This document shows, piece by piece, positions 17,421 to 26,932 of a stretch of DNA of 39,925 nt; positions within the stretch are counted from its first letter, which is position 1, and the number at the start of each line of letters is the position of its first letter. The position numbers were made by a program, and so were the translations under genes. The notes below the pieces were generated by a model that made no database searches, was not told the DNA's origin, and was given only the letters and a program-made list of their open reading frames with translations. The stretch is from the NCBI GenBank assembly GCA_002796325.1, contig PCXA01000010.1, positions 76,181 through 116,105 on the forward strand. The letters are read 5' to 3'. Source of the DNA: Deltaproteobacteria bacterium CG11_big_fil_rev_8_21_14_0_20_47_16. GTDB taxonomy: Bacteria > UBA10199 > GCA-002796325 > 1-14-0-20-47-16.

Positions 17421-18910
17421 GAATTTTTCCGCAGTTGGGGAAATAAAATAACGTCACGAATTGAAGCGGCATTGGTGAGGAGCATGACTACACGATCAAT
17501 ACCCACACCCAATCCCGCAGCAGGCGGCATGCCATGCTCTAGGGCACGCACATAATCGGCATCGAAGTGCATGGATTCGTCATCGCCCTTCTCTTTTGCT
17601 GCAACCTGCGATCGGAATCGATCAGCTTGATCGACAGGATCATTTAATTCTGAAAAGGCGTTTGCAATTTCACGACCAAAAATGAACAGTTCAAATCGAT
17701 CTGTGAACTTGGGGTCCGTTTCATTCTTGCGCGCAAGCGGTGAAATTTCTGTGGGATACTGTGTAATGAATGTGGGTTGAATCAATTCGGGCTGCACACA
17801 CACATCAAATATTTCAGCAAGCACGGCGCCCAGACCTTCTTGGTGGCGCTTGAGCTTAATGCCTGTATCCAGAGCATACTTCACAGCCGCATCCCGATTG
17901 GACAGCACATCCTCGGGCACCTTGGCAATTTCACGCAACGCATCCATCATGGTGTAACGTGCAAATGGCGTTTTAAATGAAATTTTGCGTTCTTGATACA
18001 TCACGTCATCTGAACCCGTAATTGCAACAGCAGCTTTATTGAGAAGATCCTGTGTCAGAACAATCAGATCTTCGTATGTTGCATAGGTTTGATACAATTC
18101 AAGCATTGTAAATTCAGGATTGTGCTGGATGGAAATTCCTTCATTGCGAAAGTTGCGATTGATTTCGAAAACCCGCTCCAAACCACCCACCAGCAATCGC
18201 TTCAAATAAAGTTCTGGAGCGATGCGGAGATATAGATCCATGTCTAACGTATTGTGATGCGTTACAAAGGGACGCGCAGCAGCCCCGCCTGGAATGGGAT
18301 GCATCATCGGCGTTTCCACTTCTAAAAATCCACGATTAACCAACTCATCGCGCATCACTTGCAGAACTTTGGATCGCTTCACAAAAGTTTCACGCACTTC
18401 GGGATTCACCGCCATATCCAAATAACGCTGGCGATATCGCACTTCCACATCGGTCAAGCCATGCCACTTTTCTGGCAGACCGCGCAGCGCTTTGCTCACC
18501 ACACGACAGTCTTCAGCGTGCAATGTCAGTTCGTTCGTCTTGGTGCGAAATAAAAATCCATCGAACCATGCGATGTCACCCAAATCTAAAAGTTGATACC
18601 GCTCGTATGCCTCTGGAGATAAACTGTTCTTCTGCACAAATATTTGAAACCGTTGCGAACCATCTTGCAACTGCACAAACGCGGCTTTACCAAACGAGCG
18701 AATGGCCATTACACGACCCGCCAACTTGAATTGTCTTTTCTCGGCCTCAAGTGATTCTTTGGTGGCCTCACCAAATTCCTTTACCAAATCCGCACAACGG
18801 GCATTGGGATGATAGGTATTCGCATAGGGATTCTCACCCTTTTCGCGCAGCTGCTCCGCTTTTTTGAGACGCTGGGCGTAATATTCATCGTGTTCTTCGG
18901 GACTACTCAT
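17417..18910 (-). CDS. lysS: Lysyl-tRNA synthetase, class II
   Basis: LysS charges tRNA-Lys. The 497-residue protein has the N-terminal OB-fold anticodon-binding domain (about 60-170) and a class II catalytic core: motif 1 around [23 protein letters not shown], motif 2 [20 protein letters not shown], and motif 3 [15 protein letters not shown] with the terminal [10 protein letters not shown] Shine-Dalgarno GGAGG lies 6 bases before the ATG, inside the end of prfB, with which it overlaps by 8 bp. The 3' end overlaps the Lol permease start by 4 bp. Confidence 0.96.
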   Translation of the reverse strand: MSSPEEHDEYYAQRLKKAEQLREKGENPYANTYHPNARCADLVKEFGEATKESLEAEKRQFKLAGRVMAIRSFGKAAFVQLQDGSQRFQIFVQKNSLSPEAYERYQLLDLGDIAWFDGFLFRTKTNELTLHAEDCRVVSKALRGLPEKWHGLTDVEVRYRQRYLDMAVNPEVRETFVKRSKVLQVMRDELVNRGFLEVETPMMHPIPGGAAARPFVTHHNTLDMDLYLRIAPELYLKRLLVGGLERVFEINRNFRNEGISIQHNPEFTMLELYQTYATYEDLIVLTQDLLNKAAVAITGSDDVMYQERKISFKTPFARYTMMDALREIAKVPEDVLSNRDAAVKYALDTGIKLKRHQEGLGAVLAEIFDVCVQPELIQPTFITQYPTEISPLARKNETDPKFTDRFELFIFGREIANAFSELNDPVDQADRFRSQVAAKEKGDDESMHFDADYVRALEHGMPPAAGLGVGIDRVVMLLTNAASIRDVILFPQLRKNS

Positions 18911-20010
18911 TTTTTCCTCCTGACAACAGATAGCTCCTTATAAAGGGCATCAGCTCACCATCCAAGACTTTTTGCACATTCCCCGATTCGGTATCGGTGC
19001 GGTGGTCCTTGACCATTTGATACGGCTGCATGACATAAGAGCGAATCTGGGATCCCCACGCATTTTCCATCTTGGCCGCCTCAACGGCATCCGCTTCTTT
19101 GCGACGCTTCATCAATTCTATTTCGTAGAGTTTGGCCCGAAGTAACTTCATGGCTTGGGCACGGTTTTGGTGCTGGCTGCGCTGGGATTGGCAAGCCACA
19201 ATTGTGCCTGTCGGAATGTGGGTTAGACGCACTGCCGATTCTGTTTTATTAACGTGCTGACCACCGGCACCACCTGCACGGAAGGTATCCATTTTAATAT
19301 CATCATCTTTGATTTCGATTTCAATATCATCTTCAACTTCGGGCAACACAAATACCGATGCAAACGATGTATGGCGGCGCTTGTTGGCATCAAACGGGGA
19401 AATACGCACCAGACGGTGCACGCCAATTTCAGCTTTCAAGTAGCCATAGGCATTAAGCCCCTCGACCGTCATGGTCACCCCACGAAACCCAGCGCCATCA
19501 CCGGGTGTAAAGTCGACCACCTCTACAGAAAATCCCTGTTGTTCACAGAAGCGTTGATACATGCGCGTCAGAATGCCGGCCCAATCACAGGCCTCGGTAC
19601 CACCTGCACCGGCATTAATTGAAAGAATGGCGCTATTTTTATCGAGCTCACCCGACAGCATGCGTTCAAATTCAAATTGGTCAAGGGCAGCTTGCACACC
19701 ATGTAATTTGGCCTCTGCCTCTTGCATCAAATCAGGATCGTCCATGTCGGCAAGCAGTTCAATTGTCGCAGCAACATCGGCAAGCGCAGATTCTTGCGTG
19801 GTGAAACGTTCGACCTCCCCCTTCAACACAGACATTTCTTGCTGAACCGCTTTGGCTTGATGGGAATCATTCCAAAAATCAGGGTCTTGGGTATCTTGTT
19901 CTAGAGAGCGAAGCCGATCGACTTTGACCGGCAGGTCAAAGCGACCTCCGGACGTCGTCGAGCTTGGAGTGAAGGATAGATAGTTGTTCTTTTAATTCTT
20001 TAATAGTCAT
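18903..20010 (-). CDS. prfB: Peptide chain release factor 2, with +1 programmed frameshift
   Basis: RF2 terminates translation at UGA and UAA. The gene is split over two frames. From ATG at 20010, 24 codons run to CTT (19941-19939), then an in-frame TGA (19938-19936). Skipping the T gives GAC CTG CCG and the long downstream frame to 18903, a total of about 368 residues (E. coli RF2 has 365). A Shine-Dalgarno-like GGAGGT (plus-strand 19944-19949) sits two bases before CTT TGA C, as at the known autoregulatory site. The protein has the stop-recognition SPF motif ([10 protein letters not shown]) and the catalytic GGQ ([16 protein letters not shown]). Starting at the downstream ATG at 19835 would wrongly truncate it. 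SD TGAGGT precedes the true ATG. lysS overlaps its 3' end. Confidence 0.95.
19936..19949 (-). promoter_or_regulatory. prfB programmed +1 frameshift site
   Basis: On the minus strand GGAGGT-CG-CTT-TGA-C: an internal Shine-Dalgarno, slippery CTT and in-frame TGA. Low RF2 slows termination at the TGA and favours the +1 shift, giving negative feedback on RF2 synthesis. The downstream frame continues with typical RF2 sequence ([15 protein letters not shown]), showing it is programmed and not a sequencing error. Confidence 0.92.
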
Positions 20011-20025
20011 ATTATAACCTCATAC

Positions 20026-20388
20026 ATGACAAAACGAAGCCAAATACTTAGTGTGCTTTTCCTTACCCTAACAGCCGTAGGTCTCTATTACGCTTTCTTC
20101 TTTCAAGGAAAGGAAAAAAACGAGATCCCTTCGAAAGACGATGCGATAAAAGCCATTCAAAATAGAGCTGAGAGAGCTTATAAAAAGGCCTATCTGGCCC
20201 CCATGATCACCACATATGAGAAGATCTTGATAGCAGCCCCGAATAGCCTTGATACACAAAAGAAATTGGTGAAGGCCTATCTTGAAATTGGGGATACCGA
20301 AAAAGCAAAACCACTCTTAGAAAGACTTTCTAAGAGTAACGATAGTGATGCTGAACAATACAAGCAACAACTAGAAATGCTTCCATAA
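20026..20388 (+). CDS. Small TPR-like membrane-anchored protein
   Basis: A 120-residue protein with an N-terminal membrane helix (SQILSVLFLTLTAVGLYYAFFF, about 5-26), then a charged region and a helical pair resembling one tetratricopeptide repeat (about 60-110: YEKILIAAPNSLDTQKKLVKAY, GDTEKAKPLLERL). It probably sits in the inner membrane with the helices in the periplasm and mediates protein contact; no specific function is recognisable. Its ATG is only 15 bp from the divergent prfB ATG, and no Shine-Dalgarno is visible. A strong hairpin terminator begins 2 bp after its stop. Confidence 0.7.
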   Translation: MTKRSQILSVLFLTLTAVGLYYAFFFQGKEKNEIPSKDDAIKAIQNRAERAYKKAYLAPMITTYEKILIAAPNSLDTQKKLVKAYLEIGDTEKAKPLLERLSKSNDSDAEQYKQQLEMLP

Positions 20389-20390
20389 CA

Positions 20391-20416
20391 AAACACCCCT
20401 CAGATGAGGGGTGTTT
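20391..20416. terminator. Bidirectional hairpin terminator
   Basis: AAACACCCCTC pairs with GAGGGGTGTTT around a 4-nt loop. On the minus strand the stem is followed by TTTTGTT, a good T-tract for the large lipoprotein gene ending at 20440; on the plus strand the T-tract is short (TTTACT) but it directly follows the TPR-like gene. It separates two convergent genes. Confidence 0.8.
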
Positions 20417-20439
20417 ACTCGTGACGTTACCAATCACAA

Positions 20440-22635
20440 TTAGAAGCAGTGATTTTCAGGTTTACCACAATACTGACGGCAAGCCTCAGGATCCGTGATA
20501 CTGTTAGAACGGCATTTTTCAGGAAGTTCTCCTGCAACAGGAGTTGGGGGTTTATCAAAACTTGGCTGGCTCAGTGTATATGCCCCAAAACAATCTCCAT
20601 TAAATGTGAAATTAGCGCCTGTTGCTTTGGATGTAAATCCAGCACCAGCACCCCCTGTGAACGCAATATTTGTAATTATTGTCCCTTGACGTATCTGTAT
20701 ATTTTGATTGGTCAACTCAGAACTCTCAACGTGTATAACCTCACAACCACCTACTCCTACAGGTATGCAGTACTCATTGGCTTGTATACCCGCATTAATA
20801 AACATCCGCTCAGGGGCAACCCCATCCGCACAGTTGCTGGAAGACCGAGTATAATCGCCACCCGCATTGCCAAACGATGGAGGATCATCCTTAATATTGT
20901 CGGCAATCACACTCATTTCCTGACCGCCACAGTCATGTCCCCCCATGCCTTCGTTATCGCGCAATTTTTCTTCTTCTTGTGAACATTCCTCCATTGCCGT
21001 AGTGAGTGCCGGTAGCTTAGCTAAAACCCCAGCAGAAACACTTTCTGGGTTAGATAAATCAATTGTTCTTGCCGCTGTGATCCCTGAACAATCCCAATTA
21101 CGTACAAAGGCAATCGCCCCAGCACTGGCTGATACCTTGCTCAAATCAACCCTAGAAATGAGCGCATAAAACGGCGACTGAGAATCCGGAATTGTTTTGA
21201 ATGTCTGCTCAACCTTATTTCCATAGTTGCCCGACTCAACAATATTTGTCACCTCAAATGACTCTATACCTGTATGCGTTTGGGATCCACAGGACTCGCC
21301 TTTGCTCACCTGCAGCATTGGCTTTTTTGAAAGATCTGGACGACTAAAATCAAAGTCTGGATTTGGACACACATACACAGACTCGTAATTAGACAATGTT
21401 AGCACCATGTTCATTTCCGCGCCGAACGTCTTTAAGAAATTTTCAAGCTGCGCACCGGCCATATCAAATGGAATCATGTTTTTAAGTGGCATTGCCGGTG
21501 GCCGACCTGTAAAACTAAACTGCGAAGTCCCTTTGTTGGTGGCATCTGACGCTAATTCTTTGCCTACCTTGGCAGCAACTTTTCCTGTAAAACTTGTTGT
21601 CGAATCTGAAAAGGGATCCGTAAATGAACCCGAGAATCCACCGATAAGGGTATAGTTTAGTTTATTGGCGGCAAAGGTCATTCGACCGCTACCAAAGCCA
21701 CCATCCATTAATGCTGTGATAGTAGCTGCACCTGTATCACTTAACGTCACTGCGCCATTTTTGATGGATGACACACCTGTCAGTGAACCAGTGATACTAT
21801 TCTTTTCTGCTGCACCCTGCCACGTACCGATACGAATTGCGGAAAACGTAGGTGAGTCACCACCAGTATAGGTTGACTCATTTTCCAACTTCAAATTGCT
21901 TTCAGATGTCCCAGAACAGACATCAATTTGTAACGCATTATCAATAAAACCAACACGGGCAGCAACTGCACCACCCGTCGGTCCCTCATTACCTTGTAGA
22001 CATGCCGTACGCTCCCGTTCACGTTCTACAGGAATACCTGCACACTTTTTGGACCTATCCTCGTCATTCTCTGCCGGTGGTTTGAAAAAATATACCGCCC
22101 TGCTTCCATCTGTGGGTATCGAAATCAAACCTGCAGACTCAAATGCTTGTATATAACAACGATCCAGCTGTGCTTGCGCTGCGTTACGTACAATTTCCTT
22201 CTTTTGCATATTTTGTTCACAACCTGCGCGTGAAGACCCACCATCCCTTGAAGTGTCATATTTATTGTCTAGGGTATGGTCCTCACCACGAAACCCTTCA
22301 CCCGCCCTAATGCCATCATCGGATACGCCAGGTATTTCGGAATCATCACCGGGTTTATTAAATTCCCCCTTTGCAACTGACTTGGAAAGCGATTTGCCAA
22401 CGGATGCTACCGGTGACTCACTACTACTAGGTGAACTAGTCGAGGTGGTCGGGTCATAGGATGAGACATCAGTGGTAGGCACAGTCGTGAGAGAAGCTGA
22501 CGACGTGGTCGAATCTGAGCCGGAGGTTGCAGATCCGCTACCACCACAACCAGCAGCCATCCAAACCCCCAACGCCAAACCCAGAGCGGAAACTATTCCA
22601 ACGCGACACCGCACTTTTGATTGAAATGAACTCAT
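20440..22635 (-). CDS. Large lipoprotein with Ser/Thr-rich linker, unknown function
   Basis: I start at the ATG at 22635, preceded by a strong Shine-Dalgarno (GAGGGGGT), giving 731 residues; the frame extends upstream to 22692 but lacks such support. The N-terminus is a lipoprotein signal: SKVRCRVGIVSALGLALGVW then lipobox MAAGC, with GGSGS after the Cys, which would send it to the outer membrane via Lol. A Ser/Thr-rich low-complexity linker follows (about 30-90). The rest contains beta-rich Gly/Thr sequence and scattered Cys, with a Cys-rich tail (CRSNSITDPEACRQYCGKPE). No family is recognised. The gene is monocistronic, with a terminator after it and an AT-rich region before it. Confidence 0.8.
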   Translation of the reverse strand: MSSFQSKVRCRVGIVSALGLALGVWMAAGCGGSGSATSGSDSTTSSASLTTVPTTDVSSYDPTTSTSSPSSSESPVASVGKSLSKSVAKGEFNKPGDDSEIPGVSDDGIRAGEGFRGEDHTLDNKYDTSRDGGSSRAGCEQNMQKKEIVRNAAQAQLDRCYIQAFESAGLISIPTDGSRAVYFFKPPAENDEDRSKKCAGIPVERERERTACLQGNEGPTGGAVAARVGFIDNALQIDVCSGTSESNLKLENESTYTGGDSPTFSAIRIGTWQGAAEKNSITGSLTGVSSIKNGAVTLSDTGAATITALMDGGFGSGRMTFAANKLNYTLIGGFSGSFTDPFSDSTTSFTGKVAAKVGKELASDATNKGTSQFSFTGRPPAMPLKNMIPFDMAGAQLENFLKTFGAEMNMVLTLSNYESVYVCPNPDFDFSRPDLSKKPMLQVSKGESCGSQTHTGIESFEVTNIVESGNYGNKVEQTFKTIPDSQSPFYALISRVDLSKVSASAGAIAFVRNWDCSGITAARTIDLSNPESVSAGVLAKLPALTTAMEECSQEEEKLRDNEGMGGHDCGGQEMSVIADNIKDDPPSFGNAGGDYTRSSSNCADGVAPERMFINAGIQANEYCIPVGVGGCEVIHVESSELTNQNIQIRQGTIITNIAFTGGAGAGFTSKATGANFTFNGDCFGAYTLSQPSFDKPPTPVAGELPEKCRSNSITDPEACRQYCGKPENHCF

Positions 22636-22788
22636 ATGACACCCCCTCGGCAAATTGAATTGTACACAATCCGTATGCAAAGGCCGCTCCAATACAAGCG
22701 ATTTATAACTATATGACTTTTAATATGTTTATTTTATCACTTTGAATGTGAGTCAATAATAGGAGGCTTCGTGAGGTAAATTGAAACT
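22636..22788 (-). promoter_or_regulatory. AT-rich leader/promoter region of the lipoprotein gene
   Basis: Between the lnt stop and the lipoprotein start lies an AT-rich stretch. A TTGACT (minus strand, plus positions 22751-22756) resembles a -35 element, but no -10 hexamer sits at ideal spacing. The promoter is probably here; the exact site is uncertain. Confidence 0.3.
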
Positions 22789-24288
22789 CTATGGGTGCGT
22801 TTTTTGACGCCTAATGACGTATAATGCAAAGGTCAGCAGCACTGGCAACGCCAGGTCCACTCCCCACCCCCAACGATTATATGGCGTCTGCCCAATTCCG
22901 AGCGGCACAGCTGCTGCGATAATGGCTGGACTATAGAGTGGAGATTTAAATTCAAGTTCACCATCTGCACCAATAATAGCGCTCACACCTGTGTTGGTCG
23001 CACGCACCAGCGCTCGACCATTTTCGACAGCCCGAAATACAGACGCAGCCAAGTGCTGCTCTGCTGCTGATGACCAACCATACCAGGCATCATTCGTGAT
23101 GTTCACCAACAGGGTACTTCCATCCGCAACAAGTTTTCGGGCAATTTCAGGAAAGGTATCTTCGTAACACACCAGAACACCCAAAGGGATGCCATCCAGT
23201 GAAATGGGACGAATGTTTGTAGCTGGACGCAAATCACCTACTTCGCGTGTTAGCTTTTTGGCAAAGAAGAGAAATTTTTTATAAGGGACATACTCACCAA
23301 ATGGCACCAAGTGATACTTGTGTACCACATCTGCATACTGGGTATTGCCATCAAAGAGAACAGCGCTGTTGTGATGAAAGTTTCCCTCGCGCGTCAGTGC
23401 GCCCAATAGAATGGGCACTTGAGGTAATCCTGCATCCGTTGGAAATTCCTTTGTTTGCAGATCAAAAATCCAGGGATAGCTCGCTTCTGGCCAAACAATT
23501 AAATCCGGTTTGGCTGCTGCCACATCAATAGATGCCTGTTGATAGATTCTAAAGTTATGCACCGCCAATTGCGCATTCCACTTATCATCCTGTGGAATAT
23601 TCCCTTGAATCAAGGCAACCTTGAGCGTTGGCATATCCAGTGACACAGATTGGATATGGATCTTGGAATACGCGCCATATCCCAGCAGAAGCGCAAAAAC
23701 ACCACCTACCATTGCCAAATATCTCACGTGCGTACGCGCGCGTGCAATTCCCACATTCACCAAAACAATCAGTGACAAGAACCAATATGGCCCGACCAAA
23801 TTGACAATTTGAATGATGAGTGGATAGCGATATTGAGAATGAATCAGGTTACAAAACGTGAAGCCTTGTAAAAACGGATCAAAATTACGCGCAAATTCAA
23901 TTGTTGCCCAGACCAGTGGCCACGCCCACCAATGAAATTGAGACCGATTGATCCACGCCACAATCATAGGCGCAAGCGATGTGATCGCTGTCAAAAATGC
24001 AATGCCTGCAAATGTGATTAAGATAGATACAACTGTAGGCAGGTGTCCAAAGACATGCACTGCTGTGAAGAACCAGTACACCATTATTGTATGGGCAAGC
24101 AGCATGCCGGGGAAGGCAACCCAATAGGCGCGACCAGGTCGTAGCCCGTCCACTGCAAAAATGAGTGGTACCAACGCAATCCACGCCAGAAATCCTAGAT
24201 TGGGAGGCACCCAGTGTCCCCACTGCATGGGCAGGGCCATTCCCATTAAAAGGCCACTGAGCAAACTGAGAATTAGACGGTTACGCAT
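22789..24288 (-). CDS. lnt: Apolipoprotein N-acyltransferase
   Basis: Lnt adds the third acyl chain to the N-terminal Cys of lipoproteins in the inner membrane, which is needed for Lol export. The 499-residue protein has about six N-terminal membrane helices (1-210) and a nitrilase-like periplasmic domain with the Glu-Lys-Cys triad: E268 in WPEASYPW, K324 in HKYHLVPFGEYVP, and C374 in VCYEDTFPE. A last helix (LALPVLLTFALYVI) closes the protein. It overlaps ybeY by 16 bp. The genes for its downstream partners, LolCDE, are in this same window. Confidence 0.95.
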   Translation of the reverse strand: MRNRLILSLLSGLLMGMALPMQWGHWVPPNLGFLAWIALVPLIFAVDGLRPGRAYWVAFPGMLLAHTIMVYWFFTAVHVFGHLPTVVSILITFAGIAFLTAITSLAPMIVAWINRSQFHWWAWPLVWATIEFARNFDPFLQGFTFCNLIHSQYRYPLIIQIVNLVGPYWFLSLIVLVNVGIARARTHVRYLAMVGGVFALLLGYGAYSKIHIQSVSLDMPTLKVALIQGNIPQDDKWNAQLAVHNFRIYQQASIDVAAAKPDLIVWPEASYPWIFDLQTKEFPTDAGLPQVPILLGALTREGNFHHNSAVLFDGNTQYADVVHKYHLVPFGEYVPYKKFLFFAKKLTREVGDLRPATNIRPISLDGIPLGVLVCYEDTFPEIARKLVADGSTLLVNITNDAWYGWSSAAEQHLAASVFRAVENGRALVRATNTGVSAIIGADGELEFKSPLYSPAIIAAAVPLGIGQTPYNRWGWGVDLALPVLLTFALYVIRRQKTHP

Positions 24289-24665
24289 TGGATCAACACC
24301 TCGAATTCAAATTTTCGCATCGCTTCAAAGTCGGATGGTGTGTGATGATCCATCCCGGCTGCATGTGAAATGCCGTGCACAAACAAACGCTGGCATTCTT
24401 GCATGAGTGTCACGTTGCGCTCTTTCGCTTGTCGTTTGGCCACTGCCAACGACATATAAATATCGGCATTATGTGCATCGTATACAAAGGTTAAAACATC
24501 GGTTGTCTTATTTTTTTTGCGATACTGCTGATTCAGCACTTTCATTTCGGCATCTGAAACCGCTGCTACCGTGATGCGGCGTAATTGTTTGGGTGTAAAT
24601 GGAACCACTTTTTTCATGGCCAACTGCAAAGCTTTTGAAAAACCTGACCATTCCACCTTAACCAT
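24273..24665 (-). CDS. ybeY: Endoribonuclease YbeY (rRNA maturation factor)
   Basis: YbeY is a zinc-dependent RNase involved in 16S rRNA 3' maturation and ribosome quality control. The 130-residue protein carries the zinc motif HGISHAAGMDHH with H97, H101 and H107 at the exact family spacing, and the conserved KNKTTDVLTF before it. It shares one base with the 7TM-HD hydrolase stop and overlaps lnt by 16 bp, so the three are translationally coupled. The phoH-type gene that often accompanies this cluster is missing. Confidence 0.93.
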   Translation of the reverse strand: MVKVEWSGFSKALQLAMKKVVPFTPKQLRRITVAAVSDAEMKVLNQQYRKKNKTTDVLTFVYDAHNADIYMSLAVAKRQAKERNVTLMQECQRLFVHGISHAAGMDHHTPSDFEAMRKFEFEVLIQCVTV

Positions 24666-26932
24666 TAGAGAACCTTATCCTTTTCGGCTACTTCTGTAGC
24701 TTGCTTGGGATACTCAATACGTTGATGGTAGATGCCTGACAAAATATGCGTAAACGCGTCCGCAATATCCGTTAAATCACGCAGCGTTAAATCACATTCA
24801 TCAAGTTGGGATTCCACAAAACTTTTATTGATAATACTTTCAACCATTTGCTGGATACGTGTAGGGGTTTTTTCCTTAAGCGCACGCACCGCCGCTTCCA
24901 CACCATCCGCTAACAACAAAATTCCTGCTTCTTTCGTCTGTGGCTTGGGACCCGGGTAACGAAAATCATCTTCACTTAATGTTTGCAGTTCAGGATCGTT
25001 GCTCTTTTTAGCAAGCTCATAGAAGAAGCTTACTTTCTTGGTACCGTGATGCTGTGGAATCATATCGATGATTTGTTGTGGCAGCCCATATTGTTGGGCC
25101 ATTTCAACCCCATCTTTAATATGGGAACTAATAATAAGCGCTGCCATATGGGGACTGATTTTTTCGTGCCAATTGGCATTATCTTTTGAGTTTTCAATAT
25201 AGTACTGTGGCTTACGCATCTTACCAATGTCGTGATAATAAGCACCAACACGCGCCAACAAAGGATTACCACCAATACGCTCAGATGCAGATTCAGAGAG
25301 AATGCCCACCAAATGGGAATGGTGGTATGTCCCTGGTGCGCGAATAATTAATTCTCTGAGGAGTGGATGATTCAAGTTGGCCAGCTCTAGCAATCGCATA
25401 TCGGTCGTGTAACCAAATATTGTCTCTACAAATGGCGCTGCAAACAACACCAGCACAGAGTTCATAATACCACCTGTCAATGCAGCAGCCAGATACCATA
25501 GGGCATCAACACCTTGCACTTTCATCGCAGGATTGTGGTAACTCTGGGCCAGCAGCAAACCACCTACAATCACCACATTCACGAGTGCAATTTTAAGACC
25601 CGCGCGCATCACATTGGATCGTTTATCAACATTTGCAATAAAACTGGTTGCCGCAATATTACTTAGAAGGCAGTATGCCGTATATTCTGGATCATGAAGG
25701 ACGAAAAATCCGCAGAAAATACTCACCACGATTGAAAAAATCAGTGCAACTTCGGCATTGAGCACCAATCGAATGAGCATGGCACCAATTGCAACAGGGA
25801 TTGCATAAACGTAGGCCCCTGATGGAATATTCAAATAAGGTGATGCTGCAACTGTTGCGGTGAGAAACAAAGAAATGCGAACTACAAATAGTGCGACAAT
25901 CAACATCACCGCCACAAATCGAATGTCGCGCGGCCCCATATGGAATTTGGGAATAAATCGGGAACCAAAGAAATAACTTACCCACAAAATGAGTGAAACA
26001 AGGATAAAATAGCCCAGGAAGATTGTTGAAATTGATTTTTGTTCAAGCTGTTTGCGAATGCCTTGAATGATAAGCTCATGTCGGGGTTCAAACTTTTCTC
26101 CGGCATGAATAATCACATCACCTGATTGAATACTCAGCACCACATTGGGTACAGATTCGCGTGCAAGCACTTGATTGCCACGCGTTAACTCCAAATTAAC
26201 AAACATGTTCGTATGAATTAGCTGTGCAACAAGTGATGGCAGCCACTCATCCTTCCCCAAACTACGAATGCTCATCACCTGTTTTTTGGCGTCATCTAAA
26301 GACCAAACAACAGAAATTGCCTGGGCATCCCACTGCCATTGCTTGTCTTGATCATCGTGGTGACGATCCACCACCACGACACCTTTCTCCTTTTCTGCAA
26401 GTAACGTCGCTTTATCACTGACAATGGGGTGATGCATAATCCCCTGCACGACTGAAACAATGGTATCCTCCAACGAACGACTAAAGCGTCCTTTTTGAAG
26501 CCCTGCCCATTGTTTATCTGTCAGTCCAATACCCACTGTTTCTTCGAACAAATCACGAGACGAGGCTGAGCCCGTTTCCCGTGCTTGATTGAAGGCCTTG
26601 CGAATTTTTTCTACCTCTTCGCTACTAGCAGATTGATTAAAGCTATAGACAAGTAATGACTGATCAGCCGCAGCTTCCTTCATACGCCGCGTCGCGGTAT
26701 CATCGACGATAGTATAATTGCGATCGGCTCGAATATCATAGGTAGCCTGCTGCCCCACTTTGATACGACTGGGGATGCTCGAAAAACTCATTGTCATGAT
26801 CAGGGTAATGAGTGCTGCAACAAGGGCAAAAGATGCCCACAGCCAAATGGCGGAAGAATACGGCATTGCAATCAACTTGAGCCAGGATTGATACCAGCGC
26901 GAACTGCGCTTATCCTCTTGTTTTAGCATCAT
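24665..26932 (-). CDS. 7TM-HD family membrane phosphohydrolase (PgpH-like)
   Basis: A 755-residue protein of the 7TMR-HD family. It has an N-terminal helix (about 30-50), an extracytoplasmic 7TMR-HDED domain (about 55-290), seven membrane helices (about 300-490) and a cytoplasmic HD domain with HHSHLVGILSESA and HDIG at H567-D568, then RYPGPKPQTKEAGILLLADG. Gram-positive PgpH hydrolyses cyclic di-AMP; that activity in this organism is inference. It is the middle gene of an overlapping set with the YjbQ-like gene upstream and ybeY downstream. Alternative start at 26929 (second Met). Confidence 0.9.
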   Translation of the reverse strand: MMLKQEDKRSSRWYQSWLKLIAMPYSSAIWLWASFALVAALITLIMTMSFSSIPSRIKVGQQATYDIRADRNYTIVDDTATRRMKEAAADQSLLVYSFNQSASSEEVEKIRKAFNQARETGSASSRDLFEETVGIGLTDKQWAGLQKGRFSRSLEDTIVSVVQGIMHHPIVSDKATLLAEKEKGVVVVDRHHDDQDKQWQWDAQAISVVWSLDDAKKQVMSIRSLGKDEWLPSLVAQLIHTNMFVNLELTRGNQVLARESVPNVVLSIQSGDVIIHAGEKFEPRHELIIQGIRKQLEQKSISTIFLGYFILVSLILWVSYFFGSRFIPKFHMGPRDIRFVAVMLIVALFVVRISLFLTATVAASPYLNIPSGAYVYAIPVAIGAMLIRLVLNAEVALIFSIVVSIFCGFFVLHDPEYTAYCLLSNIAATSFIANVDKRSNVMRAGLKIALVNVVIVGGLLLAQSYHNPAMKVQGVDALWYLAAALTGGIMNSVLVLFAAPFVETIFGYTTDMRLLELANLNHPLLRELIIRAPGTYHHSHLVGILSESASERIGGNPLLARVGAYYHDIGKMRKPQYYIENSKDNANWHEKISPHMAALIISSHIKDGVEMAQQYGLPQQIIDMIPQHHGTKKVSFFYELAKKSNDPELQTLSEDDFRYPGPKPQTKEAGILLLADGVEAAVRALKEKTPTRIQQMVESIINKSFVESQLDECDLTLRDLTDIADAFTHILSGIYHQRIEYPKQATEVAEKDKVL

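Noticed and set aside
19936-19938. In-frame TGA in prfB as a sequencing error or pseudogene
   Set aside because: The surrounding site and the RF2 sequence after a +1 shift match the well-known programmed frameshift.
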